A stretch of 64,000 nt of DNA from Ligustrum vulgare (lineage: Eukaryota; Streptophyta; Magnoliopsida; Lamiales; Oleaceae). Where the stretch lies: assembly GCA_963555705.1 (NCBI GenBank), contig OY743184.1, forward strand, positions 29,032,639 to 29,096,638, written 5' to 3'. This document shows positions 47,092 to 57,794 of the stretch, piece by piece. Position numbers and translations under genes: made by a program. The notes beneath the pieces were generated by a model that did not search any database, had not been told where the DNA came from, and saw only the letters and a list, made by a program, of their open reading frames with translations. Each line of letters opens with the position of its first letter. The first letter of the stretch is position 1.

Positions 47092-47350
47092 TTTTTCACG
47101 GCGTGCGTAAATGCACGCCATGTTTTGTGTTAATAATTTTTACGGCGTGCGAATATGTACGCGTGTTTTTTTTTTTAAAAAAAAATTTACGGGGTTTTGC
47201 TTTTACACGCCGTTAAAGGTGATAGTAAATGAAATTTTACGGCGTGCTTATCATGCACGCCGTAAAAGATATTCCTTTACGGCATTCATTTTATGCATGC
47301 CGTAAATAATTAAGATTTACGTCGTGCCCTATATGCACGCCGTAAATTCA
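47092..47350. repeat. CACTA sub-terminal repeats, right end
   Basis: At least eight copies of (T)TTACGGCGTGC or its complement lie within 260 bp of the terminus, with single-base variants (CACGGCGTGCG, TTTACGGCATTC). They mirror those at 33498-33660. Confidence 0.85.
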
Positions 47351-47397
47351 TGTCGTAAAAGGTCACTTTTGTTGTAGTGATATTGTCTTTCAAATTG

Positions 47398-47575
47398 ATA
47401 ATAAAAATTATTAGTATGTGTTCGGTAAAATAAAAAAAATGGTTATAAACCACACAATATTCAATACTACTTTTAACAATACACATTTTCTCTTTCCAAT
47501 TTTTAACCACTACTTTTTATCTCAAAATTATAAATAAATCAGTTCATTAACCAAGCAATGTTATCAAACGGAGGA
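47398..47575 (+). mobile_element. MITE-like repeat
   Basis: It lies just right of the CACTA insertion. It starts GTGTTCGGTAAA and ends near TATCAAACGGAGG, with the shared core CACATTTTCTCT.TCCAATTTT.AACCACTACTTTTTA.CTCAAAAT found again at 53686-53730. Confidence 0.6.
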
Positions 47576-47659
47576 TTTGTATTTCTTTAATCGCTACTTA
47601 ACATGAAAACATAACTCTACGTCACGTGTGAAGGACGATGGGTGATGAAATATGACATG

Positions 47660-48563
47660 TTAGTAAAATTTGAAACTAGACTAAAGTTCACTAACCTAAA
47701 TAGTTGGTGATTGAGTGTGACGGAACATAGAAATTCGAAAATATATTGAAGATGAGTTACCAAATTAGTTGTAAGAAAATGCAATTCATGATTTCCCAAA
47801 ACTTTATTAATTTTAAATTAGGTCCACCACAAAATATTTATTTATATTTAATTTTATTCAATCCAACCTTTCCGTTTTCAAAATAAAGAGAAAAAAGAAA
47901 ATATAGCTGATAGAGACAAAATTAGCAATCAGAATTCAGTACACAAACAAACCACATAACGTATGTATGTATTCTCATCTCATTACTGTATAGTTATTAG
48001 TTTAGTCTTCTCTTCTTTCATCGTTGAGCTTTCAAAACCAAAGCAACAATGGCGGATCCTAACACGTACGATTTCTGGAAGCTATCTACAGAAGCATCAA
48101 AATCGTCTTCCAGTTCCAGAATGTTCTCATGACTCTATTGCATTCGTACGTTCTGCACTTCTCAAGCTCTGGGAGGTCACCAAAAAGCCCACAACAGTCA
48201 ACAGAAGAACATTCAATGCCGGAGCCGGAAGTGTCCTCCTCCAGAATGAAACGCCACCTCCGCCTTTCTCTTACTGGCTCCATCCACTTTCTCCTATCCA
48301 CGGCTCCACCTCAGCTCCTGTACGTAGGTGTTCTTGGCTTTGGATCATTAACCTCAGAGCCATTTTCATTTTCTCCTCACAGTGATTCAACTCATGACCA
48401 TGTAAACCTCGATCTAACACTCCGTTTGTAACTTAACGTAGAGCTTCACACTTTCAGTTACATGATTTTCACTTTTCAGTATTAAACATGAATGTTTTAA
48501 TGATGCTTTGATCAGTTGTTTGTGCGAGTCATTACTTTGATGATTAAATTAATTATTGCTTCA

Positions 48564-48603
<40 letters not shown>

Positions 48604-48900
48604 CTCTCCTCGCTTCCTGTATATGCATATATATAAATAAATATATGAACGCTGCTTTATATTATTTTATTTGTGGTTATGTATGTACAGAATATATTAT
48701 TGATAAAAATGAAATTTTGTTTTGGAAGTGTGGCAGTAGAAGGGTGCTAGTGATTCTGAGCAGCTCCGGTTCAGTAGCAGAGGCTGACTCTTAACGAATC
48801 CACTACCTCTGCATATTACACACACACGCTCCACTTGGAGTGAACAAGTGTACTACTGTACAATTGAATTTAGCTAGTAGTTAATTTCCCTGGCAAAATA
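47660..48900 (+). repeat. Segmental duplicate (copy 2) carrying the zinc-finger pseudogene
   Basis: This is the counterpart of 7750-9030 in the same orientation. It includes the leader before ATG and the downstream GGTTCAGTAGCAGAGGCTGA block. An (AT)n microsatellite at 48568-48600 is specific to this copy. Confidence 0.8.
48049..48431 (+). pseudogene. Broken duplicate of the C2H2/EAR zinc-finger gene
   Basis: The start ([18 protein letters not shown]) and end ([14 protein letters not shown] at 48429-48431) match the gene at 8154-8561. An in-frame TGA replaces the first zinc-ligand cysteine (MFS-stop-LYC). A net 11-nt loss just after GGTCACCAAAAAGCCCACAA then shifts the frame, removing the HKRERA region. 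The core still spells [13 protein letters not shown]. An ATG inside (48129) opens a frame that rejoins the EAR end, but it would lack the first ligands. A functional zinc finger cannot be made. Confidence 0.9.
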
Positions 48901-49499
48901 AAAGCTTAATTATAATGGTCATGAGATCGCATTACCAAATCCCTGTTTGATCCCTGATAATTTTTTCAATTTTCTCCTCAAATTCATTTTCGACTTTGAG
49001 TTTCTATGGGAACTGCGTACCATTTTCCACACTTTTTAATAACTTTTCAATCACACATTCATAAATTTCTTTAATTTCTTGGGCATGAAATAGGCTTAAG
49101 TGTTAAAATATTCCGTTACCTCAGCTTCACTGCTCCGTAACGGCATTCAAAAATGAAATATTTCTCAGGTCATCTTATGCATTCAACAGATTCATATATC
49201 CATCCAAATTATTCAACTCAATCAAGCAATATAAAAAAAAACCCGGGAAGAAAAACATATTTTACATCAGCAATTTTTATCCATTTTCATTTATCTTTCA
49301 TGGTGCCATTATTTGTACTTTTGCAGTCATATGGAGTTCAGTTTTGGACTGTAAAAATAAACATACATTCCCCTCACTTGAGATTATCATGATAGGCTTT
49401 TACATGATGTTCATAAACCTGAGACTTCTATTTGATTTGGTTACCGTCTTAAGAATTCATACTTAGAAAAGCTGCAGTTATTATTACAGAGTAAAAATA
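48901..49499. other. No gene seen
   Basis: AT-rich intergenic sequence without recognisable repeats or coding frames. Confidence 0.5.
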
Positions 49500-50366
49500 T
49501 AAGCCCCTGTTCTCTTTGCTGTTTTGAGGTCGTTTTCAGTTTTTATTTTCGAAAACACTAAAAACGCGTTCTCTTTACCATTTTCGAAAACGCATTTTGG
49601 AAAACAAAAAAAAAATTTGTACACAAAACGGAAAACGCCCGAAACATCGTTTTGGGCGTTTTGTGTGTATTTGGACAAAAAATTTCCAAAACACGGAAAA
49701 CGCGTTTTGGGAATTTTTTTTTTTTTTAATAGAATTATCTTAATTTAGAACTAAACTTAATATAAAGTTTTTATTTTTTTTAATGTTTTTATTATTTTTT
49801 TTAGAATTATCCTAACTTGGAACTAAGTCTAAATAAAGAAATTTTTTTTTTTTTGAGAATTATCCTAACTTGGAACTTAGTTTAAATAAAGTTTTATTGA
49901 ATACAATATCAACATTATAAAAAAAATTAAATGAGAATTCTTGTTGTTATATTTCAAAAAATGCAATGATAAATAGACTCTGGTGGTTTTGAAAGAACTT
50001 GCATTTTCTGGATTTTAATATAAGTAGAGCTTTCTCAAGTCCCGAACCGACCAAGCTGTGTTAATATACTCTTAATGCTCACATTAGTGTGTTGCGTGTA
50101 ACTATATTTTTAGTGTATTGTGAAAGGAAATTTGAGTTGGAGTTAGTAGTATTCTGCAAGCAAATTAATTAAAAATAGTTTAAATAGTGTTCTGCAAAAT
50201 TTCAAACAGAACGTGTTTTCCAGCTTTTCATTTTCAAAAATAGTTTTCAGAAATGACAAACCAAACGCGTTTTCAGCAAATTTGAAAACAAAAATGAAAA
50301 CACAAAATACAAAACATTTTCGAAAATGAAAATACAAAATAAAATACAAACAGAACGCCACCTAAG
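49500..50366. mobile_element. Foldback/MITE-like repeat, copy 1
   Basis: Together with 51701-52441 this forms a pair of homologous direct copies. Both begin (C)TAAGCCCCT.TTCTCTTTGCTGTTTT and end ACAAACAGAACGCCACCTAAG, whose complement CTTAGGTGGCGTTCTGTTTG is an imperfect inverted match of the start. Inside are GTTTTC/GAAAAC-rich arms, a hairpin AAAACGCCC...GGGCGTTTT (49630-49660) and ~60-bp tandem units with AGAATTATC.TAA.TT.GAACT. No transposase. Confidence 0.75.
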
Positions 50367-51700
50367 CTTCTGAGAAAGTAAAAACTTTTCAACTTACTTC
50401 ACGAAGACAACACCAAAAGGTATAATTTTAGCTCCAAACTCTGATTCTTCTGGCCTGAATATTAAGACAATGCTTCTAAATGGAAAAACGTAAAGAACAC
50501 AATTCGATTGCTCAGCACTAATCTGGGGGAGGGTGCTCACGTACGGACCCATTCCACTATGTGCATGCATCAAGAGAGAGTCCAGTACAAAGAATCGAAA
50601 TTTGTTCAAACTGACGGACTATTCACGGCCCTAATACCCAAATCGGGAATCCCCAATCAGTATATGATTTGAGATAGCTTTAAACTTATTTCAGCTTATA
50701 AGTGTTCCACTAAGGAGAATATGATTACAATCATGGAATTTGACTTGTACTTCATCATTCTATCTTATAATGTTCACACATATTCTTATAAATTAAGGAG
50801 AGAATATTATATATTTGAGATCATTCTGTATCTACATGCCCTGACTTATTATTTTAAAACTATCATTATCTGAGGGAACTTATTTGTTAAATATCACATT
50901 TTTACTTCTGTCAAAAGGAAAAATATGTTTTACTATTTGTTGGCTTGACTATGGATACTCTATATACAATGAAATGTGAAAGTTCTAAATTCCCTAGATT
51001 AGTTCAACTTTACGTGTGAAATAGTCACAACAAGTCACTTATTAATTATTTTTGGGCAAACAGCAAAAATGCCCCCCAATCTTTGAATTTCTTGTGAAAA
51101 TAGTTCTGAACATTTAGATTTTTGCATTTATACTCTCAAAATCATCAAACGTTACGCAAATGGTCCTACCATCAGATTTCGTTAGTTACCACCTTTAAAA
51201 ACGTGTAAATAGCACAACTAGTCCCTAAACTTTGAATATCTTGCTATAATAGTCCCTAACATATTAAGCTTATGTTTGGTGTATTTAGTTTGTAACCTAC
51301 AAACGTTTGACGTATTTAAAGCCTATAATACGTAGTGTTTTAGTTCATATAGGACTGTAAAAAGGTTGGAAATCAAGAGATAAATTTTCCAAATGAACAG
51401 TCAGTCGAGCGTAATTTGAGCGTCTAAATTTGCTAAACCCGTTGAGCGTAATTCTAGCGTCCTACGAGGGATTTTCAGTGTTTTGATCATAATTTTCTCT
51501 ACATGAAATAGTAGTTTGGTCATAAATAAAAGTGCGTAGGTAAGCTAACTTAAAGGGATACAATTATTCATGAAATAGTAGTTTCCAAATTCAAATATTT
51601 TCTATACAAAAATAGGCTCTTGACCTATGATTGAAAACCTGAATCCTGATCCTTACGGGTTTGTATTTATTTATTTATTTATTTTACTTCTAATTGCATC
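50367..51700. other. Spacer between two repeat copies, no gene seen
   Basis: AT-rich sequence. The phrases 'aaatgcccccc.atctttgaatttcttgtgaaaatag' (51070-51110, 51215-51260) repeat, and GAGCGTAATT occurs twice (51407, 51440). No coding frame is supported. Confidence 0.45.
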
Positions 51701-52441
51701 CTAAGCCCCTATTCTCTTTGCTGTTTTGAGGTCGTTTTCTGTTTTTATTTTCGAAAACGCTAAAAACGCGTTCTCTTTACCATTTTCGAAAACGCATGTT
51801 TTGGGCGTTTTGTGTGTATTTCGACAAAAAAATGTCCAAAACGCGGAAAACGCGTTTTTGGAATTTTTTTTTAATAGAATTATCTTAACTTAGAACTAAA
51901 CTTAATATAAAGTTTTTTTTTTTTTTAGAATTATCTTAACTTGGAACTTAGTTTAAATAAAGTTTTATTGAATTCAATATCAACATTACAAAAAAAAATT
52001 AAATGAGAATTCTTGTTGTTATATTTCAAAAAATGCAATGATAAATGGATTCTGGTGATTTTGAAAGAACTTGCATTTTCTGAATTTTAATAGAAGTAGA
52101 GCTTTCTCAAGTCTTGAACCTGACCAAGCTGTGTTAATATAGACTCTTAATGCTCACATTAGTATGTTGCATGTAACCATATTTTTAGTGTATTGTGAAA
52201 GGAAATTTGAGTTGGAGTTAGTAGTATTCTGCAAGCAAATTAATTAAAAATAGTTTAAATAGGGTTCTGCAAAATTTCAAACAGAACGTGTTTTCCAGCT
52301 TTTCATTTTCAAAAACAGTTTTCAGAAATGACAAACCAAACGCGTTTTCAGCAAATTTGAAAACAAAAATGAAAACACAAAACACAAAACATTTTCAAAA
52401 ATGAAAATACAAAATAAAATACAAACAGAACGCCACCTAAG
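51701..52441. mobile_element. Foldback/MITE-like repeat, copy 2
   Basis: It is homologous to 49500-50366 in the same orientation. It lacks ~60 bp around the AAAACGCCC hairpin arm and one of the internal AGAATTATC units. CCTAAG-like hexamers occur at both ends and may be part of the target site. Confidence 0.75.
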
Positions 52442-52810
52442 TCTTTGAACACTTCTTGGATCTTCTTGAACCATAATACATAACTAATTCAATTATTATA
52501 CTTTGACTCTAATTTCGACTTTATAAATGTGTCATCTTATTTACGGGATTCCCAATTACATTTAAAAAAAAAAAAAAAAACTATAACCTTCCCCTTTTGT
52601 TTAATGGAGTCATCTCCTACGCCTATCATATCAATTCAATTTTTCGGTAGATTTCATTTCTTGTGATAAGATTATGTATCATTGCGTGTCACGTGTCTGT
52701 CAGAAATGTCAGTCACGAGTGTCAAACTATGTCATGAAATTGTAATAATTATGCCTCCAACCCACCTATAAATAGGGGGGGCTAAATGCTCATAAAAAAA
52801 AAAAAGGAAA

Positions 52811-52983
52811 TTAAGCATATGTTTGTTTAAAAAAAATATTAAAAAAAAAATGTTTTTTATGTTTTCGAGGTAAAATATATAGTTGAAAAGTGGAGAGAGA
52901 AAATATATGTGATTAAAAAGTTGTTTAAGGAATTATGTAGAAAAAAAACTTGTTCTTAAACAAGTTTACCAAACAGAGGCTAT
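52811..52983 (+). mobile_element. MITE-like repeat
   Basis: It ends TTTACCAAACAGAGGCTA, and the interior has TTTTCGAGGTAAAATATATAG and GTGATTAAAAAGTTG, shared with the copy at 20830-20995. Confidence 0.55.
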
Positions 52984-53347
52984 TTGAAGGAATCTATCAA
53001 CTTTCAAATACTTCAAATGAACCGGAAAAGCTGAGTTTCAGATCAATTATGAACTGATAAACTGATCATCACGTAGTCGATTCAATTCATTAGTGATCTG
53101 AACTCCACTTCATTCGCATTTCAGTACAATACATACATTTCGATTTTCTTAATAGCATTGATTTACGAATTGGACACTTGGCAAATTCCTTTGCTTGTTT
53201 ATCTTAAGTTCATTATGATACGAAAGAATAAATTTTAGTTCTTTAGGATAAATTTGCAAAGAGTTGATTGTAATACACATTGCATTAGATAAAATTTGAT
53301 AGAAAAGTAATTCAATATAAATCATAAATGTTATTACTAACAATTTT

Positions 53348-53492
53348 CTTGGTAACAAATTTATAAACAACACATTTTTTCAAACATCTTTTTAACTACA
53401 CTTTTTTGAAAATCACTTTTCAACAACGTGTTTTACTTCGAAAATAGTAATTTTTTTGTTTATAAACAAAATTTTTTACCAAATAGAGGCTA
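53348..53492 (+). mobile_element. MITE-like repeat
   Basis: It opens with CTTGGTAACAAATTTATAAAC and closes with TTTACCAAATAGAGGCTA. Another partial copy with ATAAACAACACATTTTCTCAAA is seen near 32873-32985. Confidence 0.5.
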
Positions 53493-53611
53493 ATTTTTAT
53501 TTTATTTTTTTTGGTTCAAATTGACTCAAAGCCATATAGGTCAAGTATCATAATTTCAAATGAGAGCATGAGTTCGAGTCATATTAGTTTTATAATTATG
53601 CATCCGCATGG

Positions 53612-53775
53612 TAAACAAAATAAACTTGTTTATAAACCAATTTATAAACTACATAATTTATTAAATCATTTTTTTAATCATACACATTTTCTCTCTCCAA
53701 TTTTCAACCACTACTTTTTACCTCAAAATCATAAATGAATCGATTTATAAACTAAATAGTGCTACCAAACAGTGT
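53612..53775 (+). mobile_element. MITE-like repeat
   Basis: It shares the CACATTTTCTCTCTCCAATTTTCAACC core and ends CTACCAAACAGTGTTA, parallel to the copy at 47398-47575. Confidence 0.6.
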
Positions 53776-54249
53776 TACCGAGGTCATAACAAATTTCAGT
53801 GACATTTTTCATATTAACTAGTTTTTTCCCATGCGATGTATGAGACGTAATATTAAACGTGTATACATTAATATCTTCTAAATTGAGTATCAAGGAATTA
53901 TATTTTATATAAGACTCATGTAGCAAAATATAATATTATTCAATTATGAATTAGAAAAACGATCAACAATTTTTCTATAGCTCAAATAGGCAAGTTATTT
54001 CTAAATTGAGAAGAGCAAAAAAGAGTACACAATCTTCAAACTCAAAACTCACAAAGAAAAGTTTTAAACCATAAAAATGCTATATAGGCTCAAAAGACAT
54101 TTGCATCTTTTGGACATGTGATGCAAACTACGTAGCAATTGTAGCTACGCAACCCACAAAAGATTGACTCAACATAAGAATGCCCAAAAGAATCACGATT
54201 ATATGGATCCAATTGAAATCAATTGAATCAAGCAACCAATACAATCAAA

Positions 54250-54885
54250 TTGATATATTGATCTCTTGATCACAAATAATATTAATTCTCACCTAAATTT
54301 GAACAAACAAGAATAAACTCGCAAGTTCGAATTTTATTTAATGAAGAATAAGTTGCTGAAAGCTGAATAACCTTACAATAATCTTTCAAATTTGTGTGTA
54401 ATTGAAAAGTAAACATAAAGAACCCTTATATAATGATAATGGACGAAACTAGGTCTTAGAATTATACTAGGAAATAACTTGATTGAAAAAGAAAATAAAA
54501 TAAATAAAAAATCTGCGAAAATTGCGAACAGGTCCTCCACGTTTGCACCAAGCGATCATGTGGAATGCCATAAAATCCTCTGCCTTTAATTTGCTATGTT
54601 TGTGCGAACACTGGCCATTATTACTGAACGATCGCGTGGAATTCCGGCTGGATCCAATTTTCGTCCACTTGAATCATGTTGATCCACTTAGATTCAGGAC
54701 TCGGGTCCAACATGAAAGTTGCTTCTTTATTAGTCAGGAACATATTTTTGTCCATGGCCTCTTGCACAACATTGTCCATTGCTTCTTCGAACTTCTTTTC
54801 CCGAAATCAAGTCATCGGCCCTTCTTCCACAATCAACGGGTCCTTGCTTGGGCTTGTGTTTGGGCTCTGGACCTGGATCACATCA
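54250..54885 (-). repeat. 3' LTR (left boundary uncertain) of the third CRM-like element
   Basis: The right boundary is the LTR start GGATCACATCA/TGATGTGATCC at 54885. It lacks the TTACGGCCGTAA cluster. In the equivalent place (54523-54642) it has two ~76-80-bp units containing TGCGAACA and (G/A)CGATC..GTGGAAT, that is, a different palindrome-containing repeat. Confidence 0.6.
54424..54434 (-). promoter_or_regulatory. Candidate LTR TATA box
   Basis: On the minus strand ATTATATAAGGG lies within the LTR in an otherwise GC-poor context, a reasonable site for LTR transcription toward gag. Position only; no start site evidence. Confidence 0.3.
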
Positions 54886-57637
54886 TCCCCTCCCCCTTCG
54901 AAAGGATTCGACCTCGAATCTATACCTGCATCAAACAAAGAAAGATCAGACACATTAAATATAGCTGAAACCTTATACTCACCTGGTAAGTCTAGTTTGT
55001 ATGCATTGTCATTAATCCTTTCAAGGACTTGGAATGGACCATCTCCCCGTGGTTGGAGCTTTGACTTCCGGTGGTCGGGAAAACGCTCTTTTCTCAAGTG
55101 TACCCAGACCCAATCTCCAGGTTCAAATACAATAATTTTCCTACCCCTGTTTGCTTGAGATGCATAGTGCTTATTCTTCTTGTTAATCTCCAACCTCACT
55201 TTTTCATGGAGTGATTTAACCAATTGAGCCTTCTTCTTTCCATCTAAACTACCACATTCGTCAACAGGTAAAGGAATTAAATCCAACGGTGTTAGTGGAT
55301 TAAAACCATAAACAATTTCAAAAGGCGAACAAGAAGTAGTAGAATGAGTAGCCCTATTTTATGCAAATTCGATGAATGGTAAACACTCCTCCCAACTTTT
55401 TAGATTCTTATTGATGATAGTGCGCAATAATTGAATCATGGTCCTATTAACTACCTCAGTTTGCCCATCGATTTGTGGGTGACAAGTGGTAGAAAAGAGT
55501 AGTTTAGTCCCTAGCTTGTTCCACAAAACTCTCCAAAAATGACTAAGAAACTTAACATCCCTATCCGAGACAATGCTTTTAGGAACCACATGTAAATGCA
55601 CTACCTCCTTAAAAAAAAGGTCTGCTATGTTGGTAGGATCATCGGTCTTGTGGCATGGTATAAAATGTGTCATCTTGCTAAATCTATCTACCACCACAAA
55701 AATTGAATCTCTCCCCCTTCTTAGTCCTAGGCAACCCTAAAATGAAATCCATGGAAATATCAACACAAAGTTCGCTAGGAACGGGTAAAGGTGTGTTTAT
55801 CCCATGGGGCATAACCTTAGACTTAACCTTTTTACAAGTAATGCATATACTACAAACCCGCTCGACATCAATCTTCATCTTAGGCCAATAAAAATGCTCA
55901 CTTAATATTCCTAAGGTCTTTTTAACCCCAAAATACCCCATCAAACCTCCACTATAGGCCTCCCTAACAAGTAATTCCCTCATTGAACACCTAGGGACAC
56001 ACAATCTATTTTCCTGGAATAAATAGTCACCATACTTAAAGAACCTATCCAAAGCCCCCTTGCCACATGAATTATATATAATAGAAAAATCCGGATCACT
56101 AGCATACATATCCTTAATGTATTAAAAACCAAGAAATTTAGCACTTAAAGAAGTCAATAGTACATACCTTCGAGATAATGCATCAGCTACTACATTTTCC
56201 TTAACTTGTTTATATCGAATGACATATGGTAATGTTTCAATAAATTCCACCCACCTTGCATGTCTCTTGCTCAACTTATCTTGGCCCCTCAAATGCTTCA
56301 AGGATTCATAATCGGTATGAATCACGAACTCCCGTGTCCATAGGTAGTGTTGCCATTTCTCCAATGCCCACACAAGTGAGTACAACTCCTTGTCATATGT
56401 AGGGTAATTAAGAGCAGCCCCTTTTAGCTTTCCACTAAAATAGGCTATTGGCTTTCGATCCTGCATTAAAATAGCTCCAATACCTAGACTTGAGGCATCA
56501 CATTCAATCTCAAAAGCCTTGTCAAAGTTAGGAAGTGATAAAATCAGTGCTTTACACACCATATTTTTTATAGTCTCAAATGCATGCTCATGTTCTACAC
56601 CCCATTTAAAACCTACACTTGTTTTGAAAATTTTCGTGAGTGGTGCGGAAATTGTGCTAAAATCTTTAACAAAGTGCCTATAAAAACTAGCCAAGCCATG
56701 AAAATTTCTAACCTCAGTTATGCTTTTAGGTGTTGGCCATTCTTTAATATCTTTACTTTCTCTTCATCTACTTCTATCCCCTTAGCACTAACCACATAGC
56801 CAAAAAATACAACTTTTTTCATGCAAAAGGTACACTTTTAAAAATTAGCATAAAGTTTTTCTTGCCTCAAAACCACAAGCACACACCTAACATGCTCCAC
56901 ATGTTCATTGAAGTTTTACTATATACCAAGATATCATCGAAGTAAACTACAACGAACTTATCTATATATGCTTGTAAAACATGATTAATTAAAAGCATAA
57001 ATGTGCTAGGTGCATTAGCAAGTCCAAAGGGCATTACTAACTATTCATACAAGCCATATTTAGTTTTAAAAGCAGTTTTCCACTTATCTCCTTCCTTCAT
57101 TCGAATTTGATGATAATCACTCTTAAGATCAATTTTACTAAATATGCTAATCCCATGCAATTCATCCAACATATCATCTAATCTAGGAATAGGATGATGA
57201 TACTTTTCCGTTATGTTGTTGATGACCCTACAATCAACACACATTCTCCAAGTCCCATCCTTCTTTGGTACAAGTAACACGGAGAAGGCACATGGGCTCA
57301 TACTCTCCCTTATGTAGCCTTTGCTCATAAAATCCTCCACTTGCCTTTGAAGCTCCTTCGTCTCCTTGGGGTTACTTCAATAAGCGGGGCGGTTTGGAAT
57401 AATTGCTCCAGGTACAAAATCAATTTGATGTTCAATACCTCGAATGGGTGGTAACCCACTAGGTATGTCATCTGGAAACACATCTTCGAACTCCTGCAAT
57501 AAAGAAATAGCTAAACTAGGGAGGGATTTGTTAGTTTCATCAAATGCAAGGAATGATCCCTTGTACAATAAGAGGACCATTGGTCGCTCTTCCATGAAGG
57601 CCTTCTTGATTTCACTCTTTTTTGCATAGAAACTCAT
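54807..57637 (-). pseudogene. pol of the third CRM-like element (RT, RNase H, integrase; broken)
   Basis: In order on the minus strand: the linker and RT start (57637-57041, with 'PIPRDDMLDEL'-like '[12 protein letters not shown]' and [17 protein letters not shown]), then [10 protein letters not shown] near 56915-56945 in a shifted frame. RNase H spans 56694-56122 ([39 protein letters not shown]). Integrase has its zinc region and [14 protein letters not shown] (56109-55684) and the SDRDVKF and GQTEVVNRT catalytic segments (55697-55359). The C-terminal GPY-type domain (RGDGPFQVLERINDNAYKLDLP) and a tail run into the LTR (55286-54807). Frameshifts and stops occur at each boundary. The C-terminal form fits CRM-type chromoviruses (inference); no classical chromodomain is evident. 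Confidence 0.88.
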
Positions 57638-57794
57638 TTTTTTTTCTTTTCTAGCTCCCTCTCCTTTTTCTGAGGTATGTACCCCAACACTCCTTTTTTC
57701 TCTCCCCTCTCCTTTTTCTGGAGTCGTGGCTCCAACCCTCTTTTCTTCTCCTTCTTCTAAGGTCGTGGCCTCAACTCTCTTCTCTCATTTTCCC

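Larger units (their letters stand above)
33470..47379 (-). mobile_element. CACTA (En/Spm) DNA transposon, 13.9 kb, TSD ATA
   Basis: The left end is CACTACAATAAAGT and the right end, inverted, CACTACAACAAAAGT. The 3-bp duplication ATA flanks both (33467-33469 and 47380-47382). Sub-terminal regions at both ends are packed with TTTACGGCGTGC and GCACGCCGTAAA repeats in both directions, as CACTA elements have. Inside on the minus strand are a TNP2-type transposase remnant (40895-42933) and a TnpA-like gene remnant (34085-36267). It also contains a Tekay-type LTR element (36245-40615), an LTR scrap (35260-35600) and a captured host-gene fragment (45755-46270). Its genes carry stops, so it is not autonomous now. 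Confidence 0.95.

Noticed and set aside
48516..48794. Frame across the (AT)n microsatellite downstream of the zinc-finger pseudogene
   Set aside because: It encodes alternating Ile-Tyr from the dinucleotide repeat and is not a gene.
53818..54436. Possible minus-strand Helitron: CTAG end with CCCATGCGATGTATGAG hairpin at 53818 and a TC start at 54436
   Set aside because: The proposed 5' end coincides with a TATATAAGG-like box inside the third CRM-like LTR, and no independent copy supports the pairing. The CTAG end alone may be a Helitron scrap.
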